Shown here piece after piece: positions 16,802-24,865 of a stretch of DNA of 64,000 bases. The DNA is from Streptomyces sp. NBC_00306 (GTDB taxonomy: Bacteria; Actinomycetota; Actinomycetes; Streptomycetales; Streptomycetaceae). The position numbers were made by a program, and so were the translations under genes. The notes below the pieces were generated by a model. That model worked only from the letters and a program-made list of their open reading frames with translations. It did not search any database and was not told the DNA's origin. The number at the start of each line of letters is the position of its first letter. The stretch's first letter is position 1. The DNA lies in NCBI RefSeq assembly GCF_036169555.1, contig NZ_CP108032.1:6820001-6884000 (forward strand), read 5' to 3'.

Positions 16802-18114
16802 GCGCACAGAACCTCAAGGGCCGGATCGGCACGATCGCCGGTGCGGCGATCCTCGCGGTACTGCTGTGGCGCCTGGGCACCGGCGCCTTCCTGGACGGAC
16901 TGCGCAGGATCGACGGTCCCACCCTCCTCGCCGCGCTCGGGATCGGTCTGTTCACCACCGTTCTCAGTGCCTGGCGCTGGTGCGTGGTCGCCCGCGGACT
17001 GAACATCAAACTGCCGCTCGGCGGCGCCGTCGCCGACTACTACCGGGCCCTGTTCCTCAACGCGGCACTGCCCGGCGGCGTACTCGGCGATGTGCACCGA
17101 GCCGTACGGCACGGGCAGAACACGGGCGACATCGGCCGGGGGGTCCGCGCCGTCGTCCTGGAGCGGACGGCGGGCCAGATTGTGCTGCTCGTCGCAGGCG
17201 TAACGATCCTGCTCACGCTGCCCTCGCCGGTCCTGGCCGTGACCCGCGACGCGGTCGCGTCCCCCCTGGCCGCCGTCGTACTCGCGGCGCTGTGCGCCCT
17301 CGGTGTCGCGGCCGCCGTCCGCCGGCGCCGCAAGCCCGCAACCTCCCGCTGGCGCAGGGCGGTCCGCGCCACGCTCACCGAGGCGCGGACCGCGCTGCTG
17401 GCCCGCGGGAGCTGGCCCGCCGTGGTGGTCTCGTCCGTCGCCGTACTGGCGGGCCACCTCGCGATGTTCCTCGTGGCGGCCCGCGCCGCCGGCTCCACCG
17501 CGCCCTTCGCCGAACTGGCCCCGCTGATGGTGCTGGCGCTGCTCGCCATGGCGCTGCCGCTCAACGTCGGCGGCTGGGGCCCAAGAGAAGGCGCCACCGC
17601 CTGGGCCTTCGGCGCCGCCGGCCTCGGCGCGGCCCAGGGCCTGACCGTCGCCGTGGTGTACGGAGTTCTCGCGTTCGCCGCGAGTCTGCCCGGCATGCTC
17701 GTGCTTGCCGGGCAGTGGCTCGTGCGGCTACGGCGTTCCGAGTCCGAACTCGAAGAGGGTGTCCTCGCCGAGCATGGCGCGCCGCGTCGGCGGACGCAGC
17801 GCCTCACGCATCACGGACGTGCCCGCGAAGCGCAGACCGGGAACGCCGTCGCCCAGCAGGACCGGTGCGACGGTGACGTACAGCCGGTCGAGTGCCTGCT
17901 CGTGCAGGAAGCGCGACACGGTGACACCGCCGCCCTCGATCAGCATCCGGCCGAGACCGCGGCTCGCCAGGGTCTCGACCAGCCGACGGGGGGCGAACGC
18001 GTCGTCGTCCGGCAGCGTCAGCACGTCAACACCGCCACTGCCGCCACCGACACTGTCGCGCACCCGCTTCTCGTGGCCGCCGCCGGCGCCGACCACCCAC
18101 AGAGTGGGAGCTGA
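16798..18114 (+). CDS. Lysylphosphatidylglycerol synthase-TM / flippase-like membrane protein, overlapping the RibD-like gene
   Basis: A 438-residue ORF. ATG at 16798 overlaps the methyltransferase stop (ATGA). Residues 1-310 carry about eight hydrophobic segments and the UPF0104/flippase-like pattern, including YYRALFLNAALPGGVLGDVHRA (about 80-101) and LPLNVGGWGPREGATAWAFG (about 253-272). Typical family members end near residue 310-330. Here the frame continues about 128 residues as a hydrophilic tail that is antisense to the last 387 nt of the convergent RibD-like gene. The tail is probably not a conserved domain; either the normal stop was lost or there is a true long antisense overlap. 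Confidence 0.78.
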   Translation: MSAQNLKGRIGTIAGAAILAVLLWRLGTGAFLDGLRRIDGPTLLAALGIGLFTTVLSAWRWCVVARGLNIKLPLGGAVADYYRALFLNAALPGGVLGDVHRAVRHGQNTGDIGRGVRAVVLERTAGQIVLLVAGVTILLTLPSPVLAVTRDAVASPLAAVVLAALCALGVAAAVRRRRKPATSRWRRAVRATLTEARTALLARGSWPAVVVSSVAVLAGHLAMFLVAARAAGSTAPFAELAPLMVLALLAMALPLNVGGWGPREGATAWAFGAAGLGAAQGLTVAVVYGVLAFAASLPGMLVLAGQWLVRLRRSESELEEGVLAEHGAPRRRTQRLTHHGRAREAQTGNAVAQQDRCDGDVQPVECLLVQEARHGDTAALDQHPAETAARQGLDQPTGGERVVVRQRQHVNTATAATDTVAHPLLVAAAGADHPQSGS

Positions 18115-18573
18115 CCCATCGGTGAAGACCTTGCGCTCCAGAGGGACCCGGCCGCGCGGATCGAGCACGACACGCACCGGGTTGGTACCGGCGCAGGCGC
18201 GCACCGTCAGCTGGGGATCGTCCGAGACGGCGGTGCCCGCCCCGACCACGACCGCGTCGGCGAGCGCCCGGAGCCGGTGCAGATGACGACGGTCCTCCTC
18301 GCCGGTGACGAAGTCGGCGTCACCGGTACGCGTGGCGATGAAGCCGTCGACGCTCTGACCGAGCTGAGCGACGGTCAGACGCGGACCGGCCAGGCACAGC
18401 GGCAGATACAGATCGGCGAGCGCCTCCGCTTCGGGCGAAGCGTCCTGGCTCCACCGCCGGACCCCGTCCCGGCCGAGCACCAGCCCGGCGGCCTCGGCAT
18501 CCGCCTCGGAGCGCACACCGAGCAGCAGTTCCCACGCCTGTTCCTCCGTCAGGGAGGTGCCGTGAACACTCAT
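17728..18573 (-). CDS. RibD C-terminal (5-amino-6-ribosylaminouracil reductase-like) protein
   Basis: A 281-residue protein. Residues 65-275 match the DHFR-like reductase domain of RibD/RibG: GPRLTVAQLGQSVDGFIATRTGDADFVTGEEDRRHLHRLRALADAVVVGAGTA and LIEGGGVTVSRFLHEQALDRLYVTVAPVLLG. There is no deaminase domain; the first 60 residues are a short non-deaminase extension. It should use NADPH to reduce the ribosyl group of a pyrimidine phosphate. Standing alone next to a creatininase-family gene and GTP cyclohydrolase, it fits the archaeal order in which reduction precedes deamination (ArfC-like). Its start overlaps the creatininase stop by 4 nt; its 3' end overlaps the flippase-like ORF. Confidence 0.85.
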   Translation of the reverse strand: MSVHGTSLTEEQAWELLLGVRSEADAEAAGLVLGRDGVRRWSQDASPEAEALADLYLPLCLAGPRLTVAQLGQSVDGFIATRTGDADFVTGEEDRRHLHRLRALADAVVVGAGTAVSDDPQLTVRACAGTNPVRVVLDPRGRVPLERKVFTDGSAPTLWVVGAGGGHEKRVRDSVGGGSGGVDVLTLPDDDAFAPRRLVETLASRGLGRMLIEGGGVTVSRFLHEQALDRLYVTVAPVLLGDGVPGLRFAGTSVMREALRPPTRRAMLGEDTLFEFGLGTP

Positions 18574-19322
18574 CGCGCCTCCTCCCCGGAGAGAAGTGAC
18601 AGGTATTCACCGAAGGAATCGACGAGTGAGGCCAGCAGCTCCTTCCCCTTATCCGCGGACGCCAGCGACGGGCGGCCGATGACACCGGACTCCGTATAGC
18701 CCGGCATACCGAGAGTGAGCAGATGCCTGCGGTCGTCGGCGACGTGATCCGCCGTCTCATAACCGGGACGGACCACGTCCGGATGGGCGTGCAACAGGAT
18801 GGATGTCTCCACTTCTCCGGCATGCATATCGCTGTGCGACGAGGTCTCCAGACCGGCTCTCGTCCGGGCCGCAGCCCAGTCGCCCGAGCCCGGGAAAAGA
18901 GCCATCCGCATACCGCTGAAGGAGGCGGATTCCTGAACAACATTACGCAGCACGTAATTTCCGCCGTGCCCGTTCACCAGAATCAGCGAGGTGATACCGG
19001 AGCGGCGGAGGGAGTCGGCGATATCACGGACCACGGCATAAAGCGTCGTGGCGGAAATACTGACAGTACCCGGCCAGGCGGCATGCTCGTGGGAGCAGGA
19101 CACCGTCACGGGAGGAAGGTGGAGAACCGGATGCGCGGCGGCGATCTCGGCGGCGATCGTGCCGGCGATGACCGTGTCGGTCACCAGGGGGAGAAATGCT
19201 CCGTGTTGCTCGAAGCTGCCGATGGGAAGCACGGCAACGTCGGCCCGGCGGGCCCGTACGTCCTCCGTGGTGTCCGTCGGGAGCAGGCCCGAAGCCCACT
19301 GTGGTGTTCCCGAACCGCTCAT
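18570..19322 (-). CDS. Creatininase-family amidohydrolase, candidate FAPy deformylase (ArfB-like)
   Basis: A 250-residue protein of the creatininase fold. Conserved metal-site motifs: PIGSFEQHGAFLPLVTDT (about 33-50; E, H, D ligands), LVNGHGGN (about 115-122) and DMHAGEVETS (about 165-174). Members include creatininase, mycofactocin MftE peptidase and the archaeal ArfB deformylase, which removes formate from the formylaminopyrimidine made by GTP cyclohydrolase III. Divergence from a GTP cyclohydrolase II paralogue with the Met120 change, plus a 4-nt overlap with the RibD-like reductase, make the ArfB role the best guess. MftE is unlikely because no other mycofactocin gene is present. Confidence 0.8.
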   Translation of the reverse strand: MSGSGTPQWASGLLPTDTTEDVRARRADVAVLPIGSFEQHGAFLPLVTDTVIAGTIAAEIAAAHPVLHLPPVTVSCSHEHAAWPGTVSISATTLYAVVRDIADSLRRSGITSLILVNGHGGNYVLRNVVQESASFSGMRMALFPGSGDWAAARTRAGLETSSHSDMHAGEVETSILLHAHPDVVRPGYETADHVADDRRHLLTLGMPGYTESGVIGRPSLASADKGKELLASLVDSFGEYLSLLSGEEAR

Positions 19323-19426
19323 GTCGTTCCGGCCTTTCGTACGTCACTGCAAGGGATATGGCCGGTCGAACGTGATGAACCGGGCACTCGGTTGATGCGT
19401 CGTCTCTCATTTTCCCCCACGCCGCC

Positions 19427-19460
19427 TTGGAATTACCACCTGCCCGGTTAGGATCGAGCC
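19427..19460 (+). promoter_or_regulatory. Promoter of the GTP cyclohydrolase gene, leaderless type
   Basis: TTGGAA (19427-19432), a 16-nt spacer and TAGGAT (19449-19454) form a good vegetative promoter. TAGGAT lies 6 nt before the ATG, so transcription should start at or beside the start codon. Confidence 0.55.
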
Positions 19461-20114
19461 ATGATAGAAAGTGATGACGTGTTCGACGACGACGGTACTC
19501 GTCCGTCCGGAGTCGAGCGCGCGGTGAGTGTCCGGCTTGCCACCGTGCACGGCGATTTCCTTGCCGTCGGCTACCTCGACCGCAATCGCGGTGAGGAGCA
19601 AATGGTGCTCGTTTACGGAGACGTCGAGACCGAAGGTGCGCTCACCCGACTGCACTCGGAGTGTCTCACCGGAGATGTCTTCGGCTCCAAGCACTGCGAT
19701 TGCGGCGAGCAACTGTCCGCGGCGCTGGGTGCGATAGTCAAGGAGGGCCGCGGCATTCTTGTCTACCTCCAGGGACATGAGGGCCGGGGGATCGGGCTGC
19801 TCGCCAAACTCCGTGCGATGAAACTCCAGGCGGAGGGCATGGACACGGTCGAGGCCAATATCGCCCAGGGGCTGCCGGTCGACGCGCGTGACTACCAGGT
19901 CGCGGCCGACATCCTGCACGACCTCGGCGTGCGGTCCGTGCGGCTGCTGTCCAACAACCCGCGGAAGCGGGAGTCGCTGCAACGGCACGGGATCAAGATC
20001 GACTCCCAGGTGCCGCTGCTGATTCCGCCGAGCGAGGAGAACAAGTCCTACCAGTGGACGAAGCGCGACCGTCTCGACCACTACCTGCCGCACCTTGACG
20101 TCGCGGCGGACTAG
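19461..20114 (+). CDS. ribA: GTP cyclohydrolase II paralogue with Met120 in place of catalytic Tyr
   Basis: A 217-residue RibA-family protein. Zinc site CLTGDVFGSKHCDCGEQL (Cys69, Cys79, Cys81), GTP-binding HEGRGIGLLAKLRA (107-119), DTVEAN and LLSNNPRK (about 173-180) are intact. The residue matching E. coli Tyr105 is Met120 (codon 19818-19820). From memory, a Streptomyces coelicolor paralogue with the same Met120 makes the formylamino-pyrimidine (FAPy) instead of releasing formate, so this enzyme probably stops at FAPy, like archaeal GTP cyclohydrolase III. The divergent creatininase-family gene would remove the formyl group. A separate housekeeping RibA is expected elsewhere in the genome. 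Confidence 0.92.
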   Translation: MIESDDVFDDDGTRPSGVERAVSVRLATVHGDFLAVGYLDRNRGEEQMVLVYGDVETEGALTRLHSECLTGDVFGSKHCDCGEQLSAALGAIVKEGRGILVYLQGHEGRGIGLLAKLRAMKLQAEGMDTVEANIAQGLPVDARDYQVAADILHDLGVRSVRLLSNNPRKRESLQRHGIKIDSQVPLLIPPSEENKSYQWTKRDRLDHYLPHLDVAAD

Positions 20115-20158
20115 CGGACGCGCCCCGGTCGTTGGGGCGGGCCGACGACGCGGTGGGC

Positions 20159-20190
20159 GGCCGGCCCGGGAGTCGAAACACGGGCCGGCC
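20159..20190. terminator. Strong hairpin between convergent genes
   Basis: Perfect 10-bp arms ggccggcccg (20159-20168) and cgggccggcc (20181-20190) with a 12-nt loop, in the gap between the convergent cyclohydrolase and KstD-like genes. No T-run; probably works both ways. Confidence 0.65.
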
Positions 20191-20251
20191 GGTGCTCATG
20201 GCATGGGCCGGCGCGGGGCTCAGTTCCCGTCGCGCTCGGACCCGGGCGGGC

Positions 20252-22030
20252 TCAGGGACTGTCCGCGATGTCGTTCGCCGCTATGTAGCCGAACGTCATC
20301 GCCGGACCGATCGTCGAGCCCGCCCCGGCGTAACTGCGCCCCATGACAGCCGCGCTGGCATTCCCCGCCGCGTACAGGCCCGGGATCACGGAGCCGTCGG
20401 GGCGGAGAACCCGGGCGCGGGCGTCGGTCGTCAGGCCGCCCTTGGTGCCGAGGTCACCGGGCACGATCCGGAACGCGTGGAACGGCGGCAGCCATAGCGG
20501 TGCCAGGCAGGAGTTGGGCGCGATCCCGGGGTCGGTGTAGTAGTGGTCGTACGCGCTGTCGCCTCTGTAGAAGTCGGCGTCCGAGCCCGCGCGGGCCTGG
20601 CTGTTGAAGCGGTTGACGGTCGCCCGGAGCGCCGCCGCCGGTACGCCGATCCGCCCCGCCAGCTGGTCCAGGCTCCACGCCGTGTGCACGGCACCGGACG
20701 CGTACCAGGAGTCCGGGAGGACGAAGGTGGGCGCGATGTCCTTGAACAGATACCGGTTGCGGTAGTTCTGGTCGACCACCAGCCACGCCGGGATGTCCGG
20801 TGAGCTCGCGTTGCGCTCGTACATGACGTGGACGACATCGCTGTAAGGCGCCGCCTCGTTGACGAACCGCGCCCCGGCCTGGTTGACCAGGAGACTGCCC
20901 GGCAGGGTGCGTTCGGCCAGGCAGAAGTACGGTTCGCCCGGCAGCGGGATCGCCGGCCCCCACCAGGCGTCGTCCATCAGGGCGAGCGCCCCTCCTGCCC
21001 GTTCACCCGCCCGGATCCCGTCACCCGTGTTCTCCTTGGCGCCCACCGTCCAGTCGGTGCCGATCGGCTGCTGCTGATAGCGGTCGCGCATCGCCGCGTT
21101 GTGCTCGAAGCCGCCCGACCCGACGACGACCGCGCGCCGGGCCCGGACGAGCCCGGGTGCGCCGCCGCGTGTCACGACCGCGCCGGTGACCCGGCCGTTC
21201 TCCATGTGCAGATCGGAGAGCGGGGTGCTCAGCCACACCGGTACCCCCGCGCTCATCAACCCGGCCCGCAGTCCGCCCGCCAGTGCCTGGCCCATGGTGA
21301 GCGGCCGCTGTCCGAGCAGGGCGGCCCGGGTCCCGCGGGCCAGGCACTCGGCCGCGACGGCGGCACCCTTGATGCTGACGGTGGCGAGGGCGATCCACTT
21401 GTAGTCGGCGCTGAAGACGACCATCCCGGCGGGGACGGGGAGGTAGGGAGCGTTCAGCCGGCTCAGCTCCGCGCCGAGGATGTTGCCGTCCAACTGAGCG
21501 GGCTCGATGGACCGTCCCACCGACAGTCCGCCGGGCAGCTCGGGGTAGTAGTCGCTGTAGCCCTCCATCCAGCGGAATCGCAACGGGCTGTTGGCCATCA
21601 CGAACGAGATCATGGACGGTCCGTGCGCGAGGAACGCCTGTTGCCGGTCGGCGCCGACCTCGTCCCCCACGACGGCGGCCAGGTAGGCCGTGGCCTTCTG
21701 CGGGGTGTCGGGCACACCCGCGGCGAGCGTCACCGGATTGTTCGGAATCCAGATCCCCGCGCCGGACCGGGCCGCCGAACCCCCGTACGTGGGCGCCTTC
21801 TCCACGACCACACAGCTCAGCCCGCGACGCGCGGCGGTGAGCGCGGCGGTCATCCCGGCCGCACCGGAGCCGACCACGACGACGTCGTACGTCCCGAGGA
21901 GAGGCGGCTGCGCCGCGTGGGCGGAGGCCGCCGGCAGACCGGTGGCGACGACGAGCCCCGCGCCGGCGGCCCCGAGGACATGGCGGCGCGAGGGTCCGAT
22001 GGTGTCCGGTACCGGCGTGATCTCGGGCAT
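20252..22030 (-). CDS. Tat-exported FAD-dependent oxidoreductase, 3-ketosteroid-dehydrogenase-like
   Basis: A 592-residue flavoprotein. The start MPEITPVPDTIGP at 22030 has ggagcg upstream. Residues 15-45 form a Tat signal (PSRRHVLGAAGAGLVVATGLPAASAHA). The FAD motif TYDVVVVGSGAAGMTAALTAARRG follows at about 48-71, and the C-terminal SYAGAGSTIGPAMTFGYIAAND is typical of KstD and fumarate-reductase-type flavoproteins. It may introduce a 1,2 double bond into a steroid or a similar ring, but no other steroid-catabolism gene is near and Tat export is unusual for KstD. The natural substrate is uncertain. Confidence 0.85.
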   Translation of the reverse strand: MPEITPVPDTIGPSRRHVLGAAGAGLVVATGLPAASAHAAQPPLLGTYDVVVVGSGAAGMTAALTAARRGLSCVVVEKAPTYGGSAARSGAGIWIPNNPVTLAAGVPDTPQKATAYLAAVVGDEVGADRQQAFLAHGPSMISFVMANSPLRFRWMEGYSDYYPELPGGLSVGRSIEPAQLDGNILGAELSRLNAPYLPVPAGMVVFSADYKWIALATVSIKGAAVAAECLARGTRAALLGQRPLTMGQALAGGLRAGLMSAGVPVWLSTPLSDLHMENGRVTGAVVTRGGAPGLVRARRAVVVGSGGFEHNAAMRDRYQQQPIGTDWTVGAKENTGDGIRAGERAGGALALMDDAWWGPAIPLPGEPYFCLAERTLPGSLLVNQAGARFVNEAAPYSDVVHVMYERNASSPDIPAWLVVDQNYRNRYLFKDIAPTFVLPDSWYASGAVHTAWSLDQLAGRIGVPAAALRATVNRFNSQARAGSDADFYRGDSAYDHYYTDPGIAPNSCLAPLWLPPFHAFRIVPGDLGTKGGLTTDARARVLRPDGSVIPGLYAAGNASAAVMGRSYAGAGSTIGPAMTFGYIAANDIADSP

Positions 22031-22148
22031 GGTGAGTCGCTCCAGTGGGGTGACGGGGGCGGTGCGGCGCCATGCTGATGGGTCGTCAGAGAAGGTCGCG
22101 CGGGGGTCTTGTGAAGTCAAGAGGCCCGCGGCCGGTGCCCTGCCTCGG

Positions 22149-22700
22149 TCACACGGGCGGTTCGGCGGCCTCCGTCGGATCCACCACACCGGGCACGAAC
22201 TCGGGATTGACCGTGTCGAAGTACACGCTGTTCGTGCCGAGATCGAAGTGGAACCGGCCCCGGTAGACCGCCTGCGTGATGTGCCGGTCGTAGCGCGGGC
22301 TGGTCAGCCACCGTGCGTGCTCGGGCAGAAACCTCTCCAGGGCCGTGGGCGCGGGCTCCGGGACCCCGGGGGAGAAGCCGTACGCGGTCAGGCCGACGAC
22401 GGCCGCGGCTCTGCCCGCCGGTAGCCGGGCGATGCCGACCACCCGGATCTGCGGATCGGGTTCGGGGACGGACGCACGTCCGTGGCGGTTCGGGTTGAAG
22501 CCGAGCCAGTGAGGATCGGACAGCTGCCCGATGGAGGTGAACCGCCGTCGGAGCGGGGCCGTGTCCGTGCGCACTGTCTCCCGGTCCGCCCGGGAGGGGT
22601 CGTCATCGGTGGCCGCGTAGATGCCGGTACCGCCGCCGACGACAGTGAGGCCGCCCAGAAGGAGCCAGCCGCGGCGGCTCAGCGAGATCGACACCGTCAT
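22149..22700 (-). CDS. Secreted or membrane-anchored hypothetical protein
   Basis: A 183-residue protein beginning MTVSISLSRRGWLLLGGLTVVGGGTGIYAAT, a twin-Arg-like signal or anchor. The mature part has no cysteine and no recognised domain; FHFDLGTNSVYFDTVNPEF near the C-terminus looks like beta structure. gggggcc precedes the ATG. It lies between the APC permease and KstD-like genes on the same strand (36 and 118 bp gaps) and may be co-transcribed with them. Function unknown. Confidence 0.65.
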   Translation of the reverse strand: MTVSISLSRRGWLLLGGLTVVGGGTGIYAATDDDPSRADRETVRTDTAPLRRRFTSIGQLSDPHWLGFNPNRHGRASVPEPDPQIRVVGIARLPAGRAAAVVGLTAYGFSPGVPEPAPTALERFLPEHARWLTSPRYDRHITQAVYRGRFHFDLGTNSVYFDTVNPEFVPGVVDPTEAAEPPV

Positions 22701-22736
22701 GGCCCCCGTTCGTTCGACGGCAGATCCTAGCCCTCG

Positions 22737-24704
22737 TCAGCCCACGTGCACCCGCGGCCTGCGCGCCGGGTCCGGTTCCGCACGGCGCAGGATCTCGCGT
22801 GTTACCGGTGCCACCTCGCCGCTGCCGAAGACGAGGAAGCGGAACAGCTGGCCGATCGGGCCGCCTTCCGTCCAGGTGAAGTACGCGTGGGGGACCCGGC
22901 CCGTTCTGTCGCGCAGCGACATCAGCACCGCGGCGACCGTGTTGGGCACGGTCGTGCCCTCCACCCGCAGCCGGCGCACGCCGTGCTTCTCGTCGCCATG
23001 GACGATCAGGTCGGCGCTGAAGTCGGAGGAGTCCTTCACGAACGCCTCCAGGAAGAGGACCTGCCGTCCGAGCGGGATGGGGGTCTCCTCGCGCTGGCTC
23101 CGTTCCTTCTCGCGGTAGGCGGCCGTGCTGTGTTCCTGCGGCTCGTTGGCGATGAGCTGGAGCGGCCCCTCGGCGGCCGCCTCGTCGATGAACTGCGCCG
23201 CCCTGCCGTCGAAGACGACCTCGACCGCACGCAGCTCGAAGGCGCGGCGGACGCGGGAGACGAAGGACGTCACCATGATCGCGAAGATGAACAGCAGCGC
23301 GATCTTGATGCCGTCGGGCCGTTCGATGATGTTGGCGACCAGCGTGTACGCGAAGACGGCGGTGATCGTCCCGAATCCGATCGCGGCCCGCCGGCGGCCG
23401 CTGCGGTGCACCGCGACCGTCGAGGCGAAGGCCGCCGACAGCATGAGGACCAGCACGCCGGTGGCGTACGCGCCGCTCTGCTTGTCGACGTTCGCGTCGA
23501 AGTACACCGTGATCAGCACGGCGATCGCCATGAAGACCAGGACGAGGGGCCGCACCGCACGTGCCCATTCGGGCGCCATGCCGTAGCGGGGCAGGAACCG
23601 CGGTACGAGGTTCAGCAGCCCGGCCAGCGCGGACGCTCCGGCGAACCACAGGATGCAGATGGTGGAGAGGTCGTAGACCGTGCCGAAGACCTCGCCCAGA
23701 TTCTCGTGCGCCAGATAGGCGAGCGCCCGCCCGTTCGCCGGACCGCCGGCCTGGAACGCCTCCTGCGGGATCAGCAGGGTGGTGGCCAGGCTGGACAGCA
23801 GAAGGAAGCAGCACATCGTCAGCGCGGCCGTGGTCAGCAGCTTGCGGGTGTCGCGGATCCGGCCGGCCGGATTCCGGTACGTGTCGCCGGGACCGCCCTT
23901 GATCTGCGGCATCACCGCCACGCCGGTCTCGAAGCCGGACATGCCGAGCGCCAGCTTCGGGAACACCAGCAGTGCCACACCGATCATGGCCAGGGGAGAG
24001 GAGTGCTCGGCGGTCATGCCGCTCCACCAGTCGCCGATCACCACGGGCTTCCCGATCACCTGCCAGGCGGCGGAGACCAGCACCACCAGATTGAGCCCGA
24101 GATACGCGGCCACGAGGGGGACCGCGATGCCGATCGCCTCGTGAAAGCCCCGGAGGAAGACGGCACCCAGCAGTCCGATGAGGATCAGGGTGATCCAGAT
24201 GCCCGAGTTGTGCATCCAGTGCGGCGCGAACGGGTTCTCCACCACGTGCGCCGCGGCGTCGGCGGCCGAAAGAGTGATGGTGATGACGAAGTCGGTGGCC
24301 GCGAAACCCAGCAGCACCAGGACCAACAGCTTCCCTGACCACCATGTCAGGAGCCGCTCCAGCATCGCGATCGAGCCCTCGCCGTGCGGTGACTCCTTGG
24401 CCACCCGCCGGTAGACGGGCAGGGCGCCGAACAGGGTCAGCGCCAGCAGGACGAGGGTCGCGATCGGGGACAGCAGCCCCGCGGCGAGCGCCGCGATACC
24501 GGGCTGGTAGCCCAGGGTCGAGAAGTAGTCCACGCCGCTGAGGCACATGACGCGCCACCAGGGATTGCCCGGGTGGTCGGGCGGCGGTTCGCCGTGCGGC
24601 GCGGGGTACCGGGCCGCCTGTTCGCTGCCCTGGAGCAGCCACGTACGCCAGCGTCGCTTCCCCACCCGCCGTCGGGGCCCGGTCTCGGTCTGCGCGCCGG
24701 TCAT
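22737..24704 (-). CDS. APC superfamily amino-acid/cation permease with cytoplasmic C-terminal domain
   Basis: A 655-residue transporter. The start [10 protein letters not shown] at 24704 has gaggagg upstream. About 12 hydrophobic segments occupy residues 50-470; [24 protein letters not shown] (about 53-76) is the first-helix signature of this APC group. The last 170 residues are hydrophilic, with [21 protein letters not shown] and ending HVG, probably a cytoplasmic regulatory domain. Substrate could be an amino acid or potassium; it cannot be decided from sequence. Confidence 0.8.
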   Translation of the reverse strand: MTGAQTETGPRRRVGKRRWRTWLLQGSEQAARYPAPHGEPPPDHPGNPWWRVMCLSGVDYFSTLGYQPGIAALAAGLLSPIATLVLLALTLFGALPVYRRVAKESPHGEGSIAMLERLLTWWSGKLLVLVLLGFAATDFVITITLSAADAAAHVVENPFAPHWMHNSGIWITLILIGLLGAVFLRGFHEAIGIAVPLVAAYLGLNLVVLVSAAWQVIGKPVVIGDWWSGMTAEHSSPLAMIGVALLVFPKLALGMSGFETGVAVMPQIKGGPGDTYRNPAGRIRDTRKLLTTAALTMCCFLLLSSLATTLLIPQEAFQAGGPANGRALAYLAHENLGEVFGTVYDLSTICILWFAGASALAGLLNLVPRFLPRYGMAPEWARAVRPLVLVFMAIAVLITVYFDANVDKQSGAYATGVLVLMLSAAFASTVAVHRSGRRRAAIGFGTITAVFAYTLVANIIERPDGIKIALLFIFAIMVTSFVSRVRRAFELRAVEVVFDGRAAQFIDEAAAEGPLQLIANEPQEHSTAAYREKERSQREETPIPLGRQVLFLEAFVKDSSDFSADLIVHGDEKHGVRRLRVEGTTVPNTVAAVLMSLRDRTGRVPHAYFTWTEGGPIGQLFRFLVFGSGEVAPVTREILRRAEPDPARRPRVHVG

Positions 24705-24865
24705 GGGCCTCCTCACCTTCGTCGCGTGCGCGGACAGCGAGCCCATCGTCGCCCGGGGGCCGGGCGTCGGCAGCCCGCGTGAGGGCCGTTCAGTGGGCGT
24801 ACGTCGGCGGCGGGCGGGCGAACCGTCGACAGCCGGTCCCTACCGCCCCCCGCTCCGGCCGCGCC

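Noticed and set aside
18570-19322. Mycofactocin MftE peptidase
   Set aside because: No mycofactocin precursor, radical SAM enzyme or other mft gene is present; the GTP cyclohydrolase context fits the deformylase better.
20252-22030. Steroid-degradation cluster
   Set aside because: Only one KstD-like gene is present; neighbours are a permease and a hypothetical protein.
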